Part shown: piece after piece, positions 44,402 to 52,015 of the stretch
Layout: every line of letters starts with the position of its first letter
Position numbering within the stretch: position 1 is the stretch's first letter
Source: Pikeienuella piscinae
GTDB lineage: Bacteria; Pseudomonadota; Alphaproteobacteria; Rhodobacterales; Rhodobacteraceae
Direction: 5' to 3'
NCBI RefSeq assembly: GCF_011044155.1
Contig: NZ_CP049056.1
Location: 2,046,001 to 2,110,000, forward strand
DNA: 64,000 nucleotides
Position numbers and translations under genes: made by a program
The notes under the pieces: model-generated
What the model was told of the DNA's origin: nothing
The model's database searches: none
Seen by the model: only the letters and a program-made list of their open reading frames with translations

Positions 44402-44533
44402 GTGATCGCGCGATGCTATGTGCGCGATGTGAGCCGGAATTAGAGGGCTCTCGATAAGCAAATGGCCGGCAAGAAGAGGATGCGACCATGTGCGGAGGTC
44501 TATATTCCGCAGCCGGTGTTTATCTCAGCGCTG
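44402..44533 (+). pseudogene. Decayed duplicate of the lepA 3' end
   Basis: This stretch aligns without gaps to lepA bases 44093-44224 (constant offset 309) at roughly 73% identity by eye over 132 bases. Translation gives 'VIARCYVRDVSRN', an in-frame TAG at 44441-44443, then 'MAGKKRMRPCAEVYIPQPVFISALN', matching lepA '[25 protein letters not shown]'. The duplicate is non-functional and marks the left junction of the AT-rich DUF3800 segment. The remaining gap sequence 44284-44401 shows no gene. Confidence 0.85.
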
Positions 44534-44563
44534 AATGTGAGGTGGCCACGGAAGGAATTAATA

Positions 44564-45316
44564 TTGTACTTGATGTACGTTGATGAAAGCGGAGATCCGG
44601 GACTGAATACAATTCAGTCTCGATATTTTATATTAACTGGCTTGGTTTTGCATGAAAGCAACTGGCACCAGCTTATCGATTCCATACTGAAATTTAGGAG
44701 AACCATGAAAGCTGTATATGGACTTCCGCTGCGCAGTGAGATTCATGCTATAGAAATGATAAGGAAGGACGTTTTCGGAATACAAAAATATCAGCGACTT
44801 GCAATCCTAAGAAATTTCCTTGATGAAATTGCCAAAATGAATTTCCTATCTATAACAAACATTGTTGTAGATAAGCTCGGAAAACCGGATGACTATGATG
44901 TATTCTCGGTCGCATGGCGAACTCTATTTCAACGGTTCGAAAACACTTTAGTGCACGGAAATTTTCCCGGCGGATACCAACGATCATATGGTCTGGTATT
45001 CACTGATTCTACATCAGGGAGAACTTTAAAGACGCTAATGCGCAAAATGGCGGTTTACAATCCTGTCCCAAATAGAAACGGCGCAGGATATCGGAATTTG
45101 CCAATCTTGCGGATTGTAGAGGACCCCTCTGAAAGAAATTCTGTGGATTCTTTTCCAGTTCAATCCTGCGACGTCGTCGCCTACTTCTTACAACAAAAGC
45201 TTAATCCGAATAGCTATGTTAGACGTCAGCGTGCGTCAAAATACTTCGATAGGGTCACTCCGGTGCTCAACAAACATGCATCAACCCGAAACCCTCTCGG
45301 TATTGTCCATATTTAG
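44564..45316 (+). CDS. DUF3800 domain protein
   Basis: A 250-residue protein with the DUF3800 hallmarks: N-terminal 'MYVDESGDPG' (Asp and Glu of a predicted RNase H-like active site) and C-terminal 'VQSCDVVAYFLQQKL'. The gene is far more AT-rich than all around it, indicating transfer. Start taken as TTG 44564, seven bases after AAGGA; ATG 44573 is the alternative. The longer frame from 44462 is only readthrough of the lepA remnant. DUF3800 genes often occur in mobile or defence regions; biochemical role unknown. Confidence 0.78.
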   Translation: MYLMYVDESGDPGLNTIQSRYFILTGLVLHESNWHQLIDSILKFRRTMKAVYGLPLRSEIHAIEMIRKDVFGIQKYQRLAILRNFLDEIAKMNFLSITNIVVDKLGKPDDYDVFSVAWRTLFQRFENTLVHGNFPGGYQRSYGLVFTDSTSGRTLKTLMRKMAVYNPVPNRNGAGYRNLPILRIVEDPSERNSVDSFPVQSCDVVAYFLQQKLNPNSYVRRQRASKYFDRVTPVLNKHASTRNPLGIVHI

Positions 45317-45318
45317 AC

Positions 45319-45347
45319 AAAAAAGGGCGAGCGGTTTCCCGCTCGCC
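45319..45347 (-). terminator. Intrinsic terminator, leftward
   Basis: Nine-bp arms GGCGAGCGG (45326-45334) and CCGCTCGCC (45339-45347) with loop TTTC. Six A at 45319-45324 become a T-run when read on the minus strand. It would end leftward transcription coming from the toxin remnant side; on the plus strand it lacks a T-run but may still end the DUF3800 message. Confidence 0.8.
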
Positions 45348-45479
45348 GGTACGATCCTACTACTAGGTTGTGCCTAGGTTCAGATCATACCCCCTATATA
45401 GGATGTCGGGACCTAAAAATCTATCAAAAATGCAAGGTGGATCGCATTGAGGATAACTCGACTCGCTCGGCAGGACTAC

Positions 45480-45699
45480 GCTCGGTAAGCGTTCCGAAAT
45501 CTGCGCCCTCGCGCTCGCGCACCTCGTAGATGATCCGCCAGTCGCGGAGGCGCATGGCGTCGTCCTGCCCGACCAGCCGCTTCGCACCTTCGGAGCGGGA
45601 ATTCCCCCCGAAATCCTCCCAGTGTGTCCTCGATCCGACGCGGCAGCCTCCGGCCCCGGATCGCGCGAAGTTCTTTTCGCCGTGTCCAGAATATACCAT
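45480..45699 (-). pseudogene. RelE/ParE-type toxin remnant with frameshifts
   Basis: Three overlapping minus-strand frames each hold a piece of one RelE-like toxin. From the start near 45699: 'WYILDTA', then in a second frame 'KELRAIRGRRLPRRIEDTLGGFRGEFPL', then in a third 'EGAKRLVGQDDAMRLRDWRIIYEVREREG'. The last block is the conserved 'LRVGDWRVIYEI'-type core. At least two frameshifts separate them, so no toxin can be made. No antitoxin gene is left upstream. Confidence 0.75.
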
Positions 45700-45774
45700 T
45701 GATGCTCCGGATTGCGAGATTTCGGAACTTGGCTTTCGTTCGCGCGTTCCCATTCCTCACAAACAGGGGAACCC

Positions 45775-45933
45775 ATGGACCTGCTCCGCATCATCATCGC
45801 CATCCTCCTGCCGCCGCTCGGCGTCTTTCTGCAGGAGGGCTTGGGGAAGCATTTCTGGTTCAACATCCTGCTCACACTCCTCGGCTACATCCCCGGGATC
45901 GTTCACGCCGTCTGGATCATCGCGAAGCGGTGA
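45775..45933 (+). CDS. YqaE/Pmp3-family small membrane protein
   Basis: A 52-residue proteolipid of the UPF0057 family with two transmembrane segments ('RIIIAILLPPLGVFLQEG' and 'FWFNILLTLLGYIPGIVHAVWII'). Homologues in yeast and plants influence membrane potential and salt tolerance; bacterial roles are little known. Start ATG 45775 has AGGGGA five bases before. Its stop overlaps the GTG of a degenerate DUF4112 copy. Confidence 0.88.
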   Translation: MDLLRIIIAILLPPLGVFLQEGLGKHFWFNILLTLLGYIPGIVHAVWIIAKR

Positions 45934-46083
45934 GCGCATACCAATCCCCCCGCCGCCCAGGTCACGCATGATCTGGCGCGGCCGGAGGCGCTCGCGCGAC
46001 CGATAAACGCCCGGTTCAAGGTTCCGGCAACCCGCATCCGCCTCGACGCGCTGACCGGGCTTTCGCCCGGCGCGAATCCGCAT
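45930..46083 (+). pseudogene. Truncated DUF4112 gene copy
   Basis: Starting at GTG 45930 inside the pmp3 stop (GTGA), this fragment has one extra base before 45961, then reads 'VTHDLARPEALARPINARF', followed by 'PATRIRLDALTGLSPG', clearly homologous to 'VTAELARLESLARLMDARF' and 'PGTRIRFGLDALIGLAPG' of the intact DUF4112 gene at 47852. Two codons are missing after 'RIR'. Homology stops near 46083, about 30 bases before the 3' end of the convergent MFS gene. Confidence 0.8.
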
Positions 46084-46115
46084 CGGGAGGTGAGAGCGGC
46101 TGTCGCCGCCCGCTC

Positions 46116-47594
46116 TCAACGCAATGGGCCGGCTCTCCCCTGATTGCGCTCCCGCAGATCCTTGAGCGCGACGAGCAGCGCCAGCAGGATCACGAATGCG
46201 ATCGACCCGAAGCCGACGATGATGGCGATCGACCATGACGACACCGCGAGCGTGGAGAACGTCGCCGCGGTGATGACCGCGATGCCGACCGCCGTGCCGA
46301 TGCGCTGTCCGGTCTGCATGATGGCGCCTGAGCTTCCCGCATAATCCAATGGAACCTGCGCGAGCGTCAGCGTCTGGTTCGGGCTGATGACCGTCCCCTG
46401 CGCCAGGCCGAGGAACGAAAGCGAGATCATGAGCCACCAGACGCTCAGATGGCCCGCTTCGTGCATGATGACCACGGCGATGCTCAGCGCGAGTCCGAAC
46501 ACCGCGAGCAACAGGCCGCCGATGACCAGCTTGCGGCCTAACCGCGCGACCCGGCTTCCCGCCCAATAGGCGGCGTACGCCGAAAGCAGGGCGGCGGGGA
46601 TGCCGAAGAAGCCGGATTCGAGCGCCGTCTTGCCGTCGCCTTCCTGGACGTAGAGCGCGACCAGCACCCAGATGCTGGTTATTCCCATGAAATAGAGGCT
46701 CATGATCGTGATGCCGTTGGTGTAGCTGCGCGTCGAGAATATCGACAAGTCGACCATGGGACTCAGGCCAAGACGGGCATAGCGCCGCTCCCATCCGACC
46801 CAGAGCCAGACCAGCAGAAGGCCGAAGGGCAGCAGAATCCAGAGGCGCGCGTCGCCGCTCCCCTCGACGAAGGGAAACAGGATCGCGAGCACGGCCAGAC
46901 CCAGCAACAGCGCGCCCACCGGATCGAGCGAACGCAGGCCGCTACCCTTCCGGGGCAGCCGAATGATCAGCGGGCGCGGAAACCACATGAGCCCCAGAAC
47001 GATGGCGATGACGCCGATCGGAACATTCACGAGGAATGTCAGACGCCAGCCCAGTTCGGGCCCGCCAAGCTGAATCAGGAACCCCCCCAAAACCGGCCCG
47101 ACGGCGACCGAAAAACCGACAGCCGTGCCGAAATATCCGAACGCCTTTCCGCGCGCGTCGCCGCGGAAATAATGCTGGATCATGCCGAGACCCTGCGGAT
47201 TGAGCAACCCGGAGCCAACCCCCTGCACGAAACGCGCGATATTGAGCCATCCGGCGTCGGGCGCCAGGCCCGCGGCGACAGATGCGGCGGTGAAGATGGC
47301 GGCGCCGATGAGGAACAGCCCGCCGCGCCCCATGATGTCGCCGGCCCGCCCGGCCGCGACCAGGACGACGCCGAAGGTCAGCGCATAGCCCGACAGGACC
47401 CATTGCAGATCCGACTCCGACGCGCCGAGACCCGTCCGGATCGACGGCAGCGCCACGTTGACGATGCTGACGCCGACCAGCGTCATGAAGATCGAGACCA
47501 GCAGCACGAAGAGGATGCGCCATCTTACCGGATTTGTCGTTGGATCGGCTTCCGACCGCGAGGAAGAGGCCGAATCTGTCTCCGGGGAAGTCAT
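46116..47594 (-). CDS. DHA2-family (EmrB/QacA-like) MFS multidrug transporter
   Basis: A 492-residue membrane protein with about 14 transmembrane segments. 'SIVNVALPSIRTGLGASESDLQWVLSGYALTFG' region is the DHA2 motif D1/A area, 'GRAGDIMGRGGLF' the loop 2-3 motif A, and 'GFSVAVGPVLGGFL' motif C of drug antiporters. It probably exports toxic or hydrophobic compounds in exchange for protons. It sits between two damaged copies of a pmp3-DUF4112 pair. Confidence 0.88.
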   Translation of the reverse strand: MTSPETDSASSSRSEADPTTNPVRWRILFVLLVSIFMTLVGVSIVNVALPSIRTGLGASESDLQWVLSGYALTFGVVLVAAGRAGDIMGRGGLFLIGAAIFTAASVAAGLAPDAGWLNIARFVQGVGSGLLNPQGLGMIQHYFRGDARGKAFGYFGTAVGFSVAVGPVLGGFLIQLGGPELGWRLTFLVNVPIGVIAIVLGLMWFPRPLIIRLPRKGSGLRSLDPVGALLLGLAVLAILFPFVEGSGDARLWILLPFGLLLVWLWVGWERRYARLGLSPMVDLSIFSTRSYTNGITIMSLYFMGITSIWVLVALYVQEGDGKTALESGFFGIPAALLSAYAAYWAGSRVARLGRKLVIGGLLLAVFGLALSIAVVIMHEAGHLSVWWLMISLSFLGLAQGTVISPNQTLTLAQVPLDYAGSSGAIMQTGQRIGTAVGIAVITAATFSTLAVSSWSIAIIVGFGSIAFVILLALLVALKDLRERNQGRAGPLR

Positions 47595-47792
47595 AAGCGA
47601 TGCTTTCCATGCGCGCGGTCAATAAGGGTCGATTCCGTGGCGACGCGCGCCAGCGGGAAACAAACCGGATTTCAGCGTCGGCGCCAAGCTCTGCCGGAAC
47701 AGCTTGACCGCCGCCGGGGGCGACGCCATCTCGGTGGAAAGAAATCCCATCGATCGTCGCGCCCCGCCGAATCCCCATCAAGTGGAGGCTTC

Positions 47793-47855
47793 ATGAACCC
47801 GCCGCGCATCTCCATCGCCGCCATTCGCCCCGCCACGGCCGCGGTTCGGCGGTGA
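47793..47855 (+). pseudogene. Internally deleted pmp3 copy, now a 20-codon leader ORF
   Basis: ATG 47793 with a good GGAGG site opens a 20-codon frame, 'MNPPRISIAAIRPATAAVRR'. Its first nine codons match pmp3 (45775) in about 21 of 27 bases, and it ends with the same Arg-TGA overlapping a GTG as pmp3 does. The hydrophobic middle is gone. It may now serve only to couple translation into the DUF4112 gene. Confidence 0.6.
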
Positions 47856-48223
47856 GCGCGCCCGAGTCGCTCTCCGGCTCAGTCACGGCCGAACTGGCGC
47901 GCCTCGAAAGCCTCGCGCGGCTGATGGACGCGCGTTTCCTCATCCCGGGAACCCGTATCCGCTTCGGCCTCGACGCGCTGATCGGGCTTGCGCCGGGTGT
48001 GGGCGACGCGATCGCGCTCGTTCCCGGGGCCTGGATCGTCGCCCGGGCCCATGCGCTCGGCGCGCGCCGGCGCACGCTCTTGCGCATGGTGGGGAATCTC
48101 GCCATCGACTGGTTCGCGGGCTCGGTCCCGTTGATCGGCGATATCTTCGATGTCGGCTTCCGCGCCAATCTCCGCAATGTCGCGCTCTTGCGCGCGGAGC
48201 CGAGCCTCAGACCCGTTGATTGA
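47852..48223 (+). CDS. DUF4112 domain protein
   Basis: A 123-residue protein starting at GTG 47852 by GTGA overlap with the upstream 20-codon frame. The DUF4112 core 'RFGLDALIGLAPGVGDAIALVPGAWIVARA' and 'DWFAGSVPLIGDIFDVGFRANLRN' gives two hydrophobic hairpins, probably membrane-associated. Function unknown. A truncated paralogue lies at 45930-46083. The 3' end overlaps the convergent VOC gene by 17 bases. Confidence 0.85.
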   Translation: MSAPESLSGSVTAELARLESLARLMDARFLIPGTRIRFGLDALIGLAPGVGDAIALVPGAWIVARAHALGARRRTLLRMVGNLAIDWFAGSVPLIGDIFDVGFRANLRNVALLRAEPSLRPVD

Positions 48224-48623
48224 TCTCCACGAGGTTTCCGTCCGGGTCCTCGACATAGATGTTCCAGAGGCCGGGAATCGCGAACACCCCGGCGTCGGAA
48301 TAGGGAACGCCGGCCGCATCCAGCCGCTTCATCACCGCCTTCAGATCCTTGACCTCGATGGCGAAATGGCCGCCGAGGGAGGGGTTGTGCTTCAGATTGT
48401 TGCGCGCGGCGAAGTCTTCATCCGGGGCGATCAGATGCAGCCCGGTATGGCTGTCCCGGCCATCGGGAAAAAGCGCCAGCTTGTCGGGCGCGCCGGGGAT
48501 GTAGCCGCGGCTCTCCGGAAAGGTCCAGGCGCCCTCCGCCATGCCGAGGACACGCGTGTAGAACGCGGCCGTGCGGCGCACGTCGCGGCTTTCCAGGTTC
48601 ACATGATGGATCGACCAGCTCAT
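48207..48623 (-). CDS. VOC-family (glyoxalase-fold) protein
   Basis: A 138-residue vicinal-oxygen-chelate protein. 'IHHVNLESRDVRRTAAFYTRVLGM' is the first beta-alpha-beta module with a metal His, 'GHFAIEVKDLKAVMKRLDAAG' the second, and 'YVEDPDGNLVEINQ' supplies the final metal Glu. Reaction unknown (lyase, dioxygenase or resistance protein are all possible in this fold). Start ATG 48623 ('MSWSIHHV') is preferred because GGGAGAG precedes it; the frame extends upstream. Confidence 0.83.
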   Translation of the reverse strand: MSWSIHHVNLESRDVRRTAAFYTRVLGMAEGAWTFPESRGYIPGAPDKLALFPDGRDSHTGLHLIAPDEDFAARNNLKHNPSLGGHFAIEVKDLKAVMKRLDAAGVPYSDAGVFAIPGLWNIYVEDPDGNLVEINQRV

Positions 48624-48679
48624 CCGCTCTCCCTTCGCATTGAAGGGGATAAAAGCGGTCGCGCCCGGCCCGTGCAATG

Positions 48680-48704
48680 AAAAAGAACGCCCCTTGGGGG
48701 GCGT
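48680..48704 (-). terminator. Intrinsic terminator of the DUF6280-like gene
   Basis: Seven-bp arms ACGCCCC (48687-48693) and GGGGCGT (48698-48704), loop TTGG. Five A at 48680-48684 form the T-run on the minus strand. It lies 23 bases after the stop of the leftward gene. Confidence 0.8.
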
Positions 48705-48726
48705 CCCTCTTCCGGCCCCGCGCGTC

Positions 48727-49035
48727 TTACGCGGCGACCTTGTCCTGATCGTCCTTCAGCGACAGCGCGTTGGAAACGCGCACGCCGCGTTTCACAAAGG
48801 CGACGAGACCGTCCACCGTGCGGCTGTTCACTTCGATCCCGGCGTTCATCAGCACTTCCATGCCATCGCGGGAGTTCGCCCACCGGGCGATTCCCTCCGC
48901 GCCTTTGCCGAGTCCGTAGGTTTTTTCATCCTTGATCGCGTCATCGAGCGCAGCAAGAACCACGGCCGCGAAAAGTTTCCGCGCGCGGCGTCCCTGCTCG
49001 TTCGTGAAGCTCAAAGCGTCGTCGTCGAGAGCCAT
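48727..49035 (-). CDS. Small conserved protein, DUF6280-like
   Basis: A 102-residue protein: 'FTNEQGRRARKLFAAVVLAALDDAI' near the N-terminus and 'IARWANSRDGMEVLMNAGI' then 'GLVAFVKRGVRVSNAL'. This matches from memory a small family found mainly in Rhodobacterales (DUF6280). No catalytic motif; all-helical and soluble. Start ATG 49035 has GGAGG five bases before it; a GTG at 49047 would add four residues. Confidence 0.7.
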   Translation of the reverse strand: MALDDDALSFTNEQGRRARKLFAAVVLAALDDAIKDEKTYGLGKGAEGIARWANSRDGMEVLMNAGIEVNSRTVDGLVAFVKRGVRVSNALSLKDDQDKVAA

Positions 49036-49399
49036 CGGCTCCTCCACCGAGTCGTCATTTCGTTGTCATGTAAGGAAGCCGTATATGGCCCATCGCAGGT
49101 GCGAAATAAAGCCATTTTTTGCATGGCCGCCATGCGCGGACGCGACGTAAAGCGGTGCGCGGGGCCGAATTTCCGCCTTCCGGCGCGAAATTGGCCAGTC
49201 TTTGCAAGCGTCGGGCCGAATCCGGCGCCGCGCGGCCACCCGGCGCAAAAGTCGCAGGGCGCGCTCGGCCGGCCGCCGCGATCATCCGCGCGGCGAAGCG
49301 GGCGCCGCGAAACTGACGCGGCCCCTTGACGCGCAGGTTTTGCGGGATTTTCCGCCGCTTCACCCCTATATTGACGCCGAGCCAACGGAGAGAGCCCAT
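49036..49399. other. Divergent intergenic region
   Basis: These 364 bases separate the leftward DUF6280-like gene from the rightward TPR gene. The half near 49040-49125 is AT-richer and probably holds the leftward promoter; the rest is GC-rich. Open frames here have no homology I recognise and appear to be shadows. Confidence 0.5.
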
Positions 49400-51118
49400 A
49401 TGACCTATCTGATCCGCGTCGCGAGCGGCGTCGCGTTCGCCGCCGCACTCGGTTTCGCCGGCGTCGGCGGCGCGATGGCCGGAAACACGCTCTCGGGCGC
49501 CTATCTCGCCGGCCTGCACGCCGCGAAGATCGGCGATCTCGACGCCGCGGCGAAATATTTCGGCCGCGCGCTGGACCGCGATCCGGGCGACCTCGCGCTG
49601 ATGGAGCAGACGCTGCTCTACCAGGCCGCCGCCGGGCGGGTGGATCAGGCGATGGACCTCGCGGAGCGGCTCATCGTCTTCGACGCCAACAATCGCATCG
49701 CCACGCTCCTGCTCACCGCGCAAGAGCTGAAGACGGGCGAATACCGGGCCGCGCTCGACCGGATCGAGGCGGCGGGCGGCGGTTTTCATCCGCTGATCGG
49801 GTCCATGATCGGCGCCTGGGCGAAATTCGGCCTCGGCGACGCGGCCGGGGGCGAGGCGGCGCTCAACGGTCTGGGCGAGCGCCCGGTCTTTCGCGTCTTC
49901 ACGCTTTATCACACCGGGTTGATGCGTCATGCGGACAACGATCCCGAAGGGGCGGTCGAAGCCTACGCCCAGCTCGGCGAGAAACTCTCGACCCCGACGG
50001 GCCGCGTCGCCAGCGCCTACGCCGCGGCGCTGATCGACGCCAGGAAAAGGGATGAAGCCCGCGCGGTCTACGAGGCCGCCGAAGCGCTCACCGTCGGCGA
50101 TGGCGCGCTGGAAGCCGAGATTGCCGCTTTCGACGCCGGCGCGCAGCCGGCGCCGCTGGTGGAGACCCCGGCCGAGGGCGCGGCGGAAGCGCTCTTCGGT
50201 CTCGCGGCCGCGCTTGGCGACGATGGCGACACGCGGCTGACCCTGCTCTACGCCCGGCTTGCCACCTGGCTCCGTCCGGACCTCTACAACGCGACGCTTC
50301 TGGTCGCCGAACTGCTCGATTCCAACAACCAGAACGAGGCCGCGATCCGCGCCTACGAATCCATCCCGCCCGACAGCCCGCTCGCCCGCTCCGCCGAGAT
50401 CGGCCGCGCCGAGGCGCTGCACCGGCTGGGGCGAAACGACGAGGCGGCCGAGGCGCTGAAATCGCTCACCAGGCGCGCGCCGGGCATGGCCGACGCGTTC
50501 ATCGCGCTCGGCGATCTGCTGCGACGGGGAGAGAATTACAACGAGGCCGCGAAAGCCTACGCCTCGGCGATCGACCTGATGGAGGCCGCGGGCCGGCCGA
50601 ACTGGGTTCTCTTTTATCAGCGCGGCATCGCCTATGAGCGCGCTGGCGAATGGGACGAGGCGGAGGCCGACTTCCTCACCGCGCTCGAGATGCAGCCCGA
50701 TCAGCCGCTGGTGCTGAACTATCTCGGCTATAGCTGGCTCGAAAAGGGAATGAATATCGACGAGGCGATGGCGATGATCCGCAAGGCCGTCGATCAGCGT
50801 CCGGAAGACGGCTATATCGTCGACAGCCTCGGCTGGGGTCATTATCTCCTCGACGAATTCCCGGCCGCGGTGCGCGCGGTGGAGCTGCAACCCATCGATC
50901 CGGTCGTGAACGACCATTTCGGCGACGCGCTCTGGCGGGTCGGGCGACGGCTGGAGGCGGAATTCCAGTGGCGGCGCGCGCTGTCCTTCGATCCGGCGGA
51001 GAAGGATCGCGAGCGGATTCGCCGCAAGCTCGATATCGGGCTCGACGCGGTGCTGGAGGAGGAGGAGGCCGCCGCGGCCGCCAGGTCCGCGCCGGTCAGT
51101 TCCGCGAATGACGGCTGA
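49400..51118 (+). CDS. Exported tetratricopeptide-repeat protein
   Basis: A 572-residue protein with a signal peptide ('GVAFAAALGFAGVGGAMA', cleavage near residue 27) and TPR motifs along most of its length, e.g. 'AKYFGRALDRDPGDLALMEQ' near 50 and 'AEADFLTALEMQPDQPLVLNYLGYSWLEKG' near 430-460. TPR arrays are scaffolds for protein complexes in the periplasm or at the membrane. A late repeat reads 'FPAAVRAVELQPIDP', about four residues shorter than expected. Start ATG 49400 follows GGAGAGAG. It overlaps ispE by 11 bases. Confidence 0.85.
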   Translation: MTYLIRVASGVAFAAALGFAGVGGAMAGNTLSGAYLAGLHAAKIGDLDAAAKYFGRALDRDPGDLALMEQTLLYQAAAGRVDQAMDLAERLIVFDANNRIATLLLTAQELKTGEYRAALDRIEAAGGGFHPLIGSMIGAWAKFGLGDAAGGEAALNGLGERPVFRVFTLYHTGLMRHADNDPEGAVEAYAQLGEKLSTPTGRVASAYAAALIDARKRDEARAVYEAAEALTVGDGALEAEIAAFDAGAQPAPLVETPAEGAAEALFGLAAALGDDGDTRLTLLYARLATWLRPDLYNATLLVAELLDSNNQNEAAIRAYESIPPDSPLARSAEIGRAEALHRLGRNDEAAEALKSLTRRAPGMADAFIALGDLLRRGENYNEAAKAYASAIDLMEAAGRPNWVLFYQRGIAYERAGEWDEAEADFLTALEMQPDQPLVLNYLGYSWLEKGMNIDEAMAMIRKAVDQRPEDGYIVDSLGWGHYLLDEFPAAVRAVELQPIDPVVNDHFGDALWRVGRRLEAEFQWRRALSFDPAEKDRERIRRKLDIGLDAVLEEEEAAAAARSAPVSSANDG

Positions 51119-51983
51119 CGCCGGCGCCGTCGAGCCCGCACGCGCCAAGGTCAATCTTTTCCTGCATGTCGTGGGGCGGCGGGCGGATGGCTATCACGAA
51201 CTGGAAAGCCTCGCGGTTTTTCCCGGCATCGGCGATCTCGTCAGGGCTGTTCCCGCTCCCCGGTTGACGCTCGACATCGAGGGGCCGTTCGCGGAGGGAC
51301 TTTCCGCAGGCGAAGACAATCTCGTCCTTCGGGCCGCTTCGGCGCTCGGCGCCGCGACGCCGGGCCGGCCGGCGGCGGCGCTGAGACTGGTGAAACGCCT
51401 GCCGGTCGCCGCCGGACTCGGCGGCGGCTCGGCGGATTCGGGCGCCGTGCTGCGCGTTCTTGCGCGGATCTGGCCGGATGCGCCCGTCGCCGCCCTGCCG
51501 GAAATCGCCGCCCGGCTCGGCGCCGACGCGCCGGTCTGCCTCGCCTCGGAGCCCGCGCTGATGGCGGGCGCGGGCGAGCGGCTCACGCCAGCGCCCGGCT
51601 TTCGCGGCTTCTGGGTGGTCCTCGTCAACCCGATGCAGCCGCTCTCCACCGCCGAGGTCTTCGCGGGGCTGGAGCAGCGGGAGCGCCCCGATATGACGCC
51701 GCCGCCGGATCTCGCGGATTTCGACGCGCTGACCGGCTGGCTCGCCGGCCTTCGCAACGACCTGGAGGAACCGGCGCGCCGCCTCCGCCCGACCATCGGC
51801 GAGGCGCTGGCCGCGCTCTCCTCCGCTCCCGCCTGTCGGCTTGCGCGAATGTCAGGCTCCGGCGCCACCTGTTTCGGAATGTTCGAGACCGGAGCGCAGG
51901 CCGCCGTCGCGGCGAAACAGATCGGGGCGGCGCGGCGCGGATGGTGGGTCGTCGCCGCCCCGGTGGAACGCTGGAAAGGCTGA
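51108..51983 (+). CDS. ispE: 4-diphosphocytidyl-2-C-methyl-D-erythritol kinase
   Basis: A 291-residue GHMP kinase of the MEP isoprenoid pathway. 'PARAKVNLFLHVVGRRADGYHEL' is the IspE N-terminal signature with the catalytic Lys, 'PVAAGLGGGSADSGAVL' the GHMP ATP loop, and 'ARMSGSGATCFGMF' motif 3. The ATG at 51108 lies inside the TPR gene, a linkage seen in several alphaproteobacteria. It converges with trpA. Confidence 0.95.
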   Translation: MTADAGAVEPARAKVNLFLHVVGRRADGYHELESLAVFPGIGDLVRAVPAPRLTLDIEGPFAEGLSAGEDNLVLRAASALGAATPGRPAAALRLVKRLPVAAGLGGGSADSGAVLRVLARIWPDAPVAALPEIAARLGADAPVCLASEPALMAGAGERLTPAPGFRGFWVVLVNPMQPLSTAEVFAGLEQRERPDMTPPPDLADFDALTGWLAGLRNDLEEPARRLRPTIGEALAALSSAPACRLARMSGSGATCFGMFETGAQAAVAAKQIGAARRGWWVVAAPVERWKG

Positions 51984-52015
51984 ACGGCCGCCCTCGGAGC
52001 GCCCGCCAGGGCCGC

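Noticed and set aside
44462-44563. N-terminal extension of the DUF3800 protein from ATG 44462
   Set aside because: Those residues are the translated lepA remnant; the family begins at 'MYVDESGDPG' and a ribosome site lies after the remnant.
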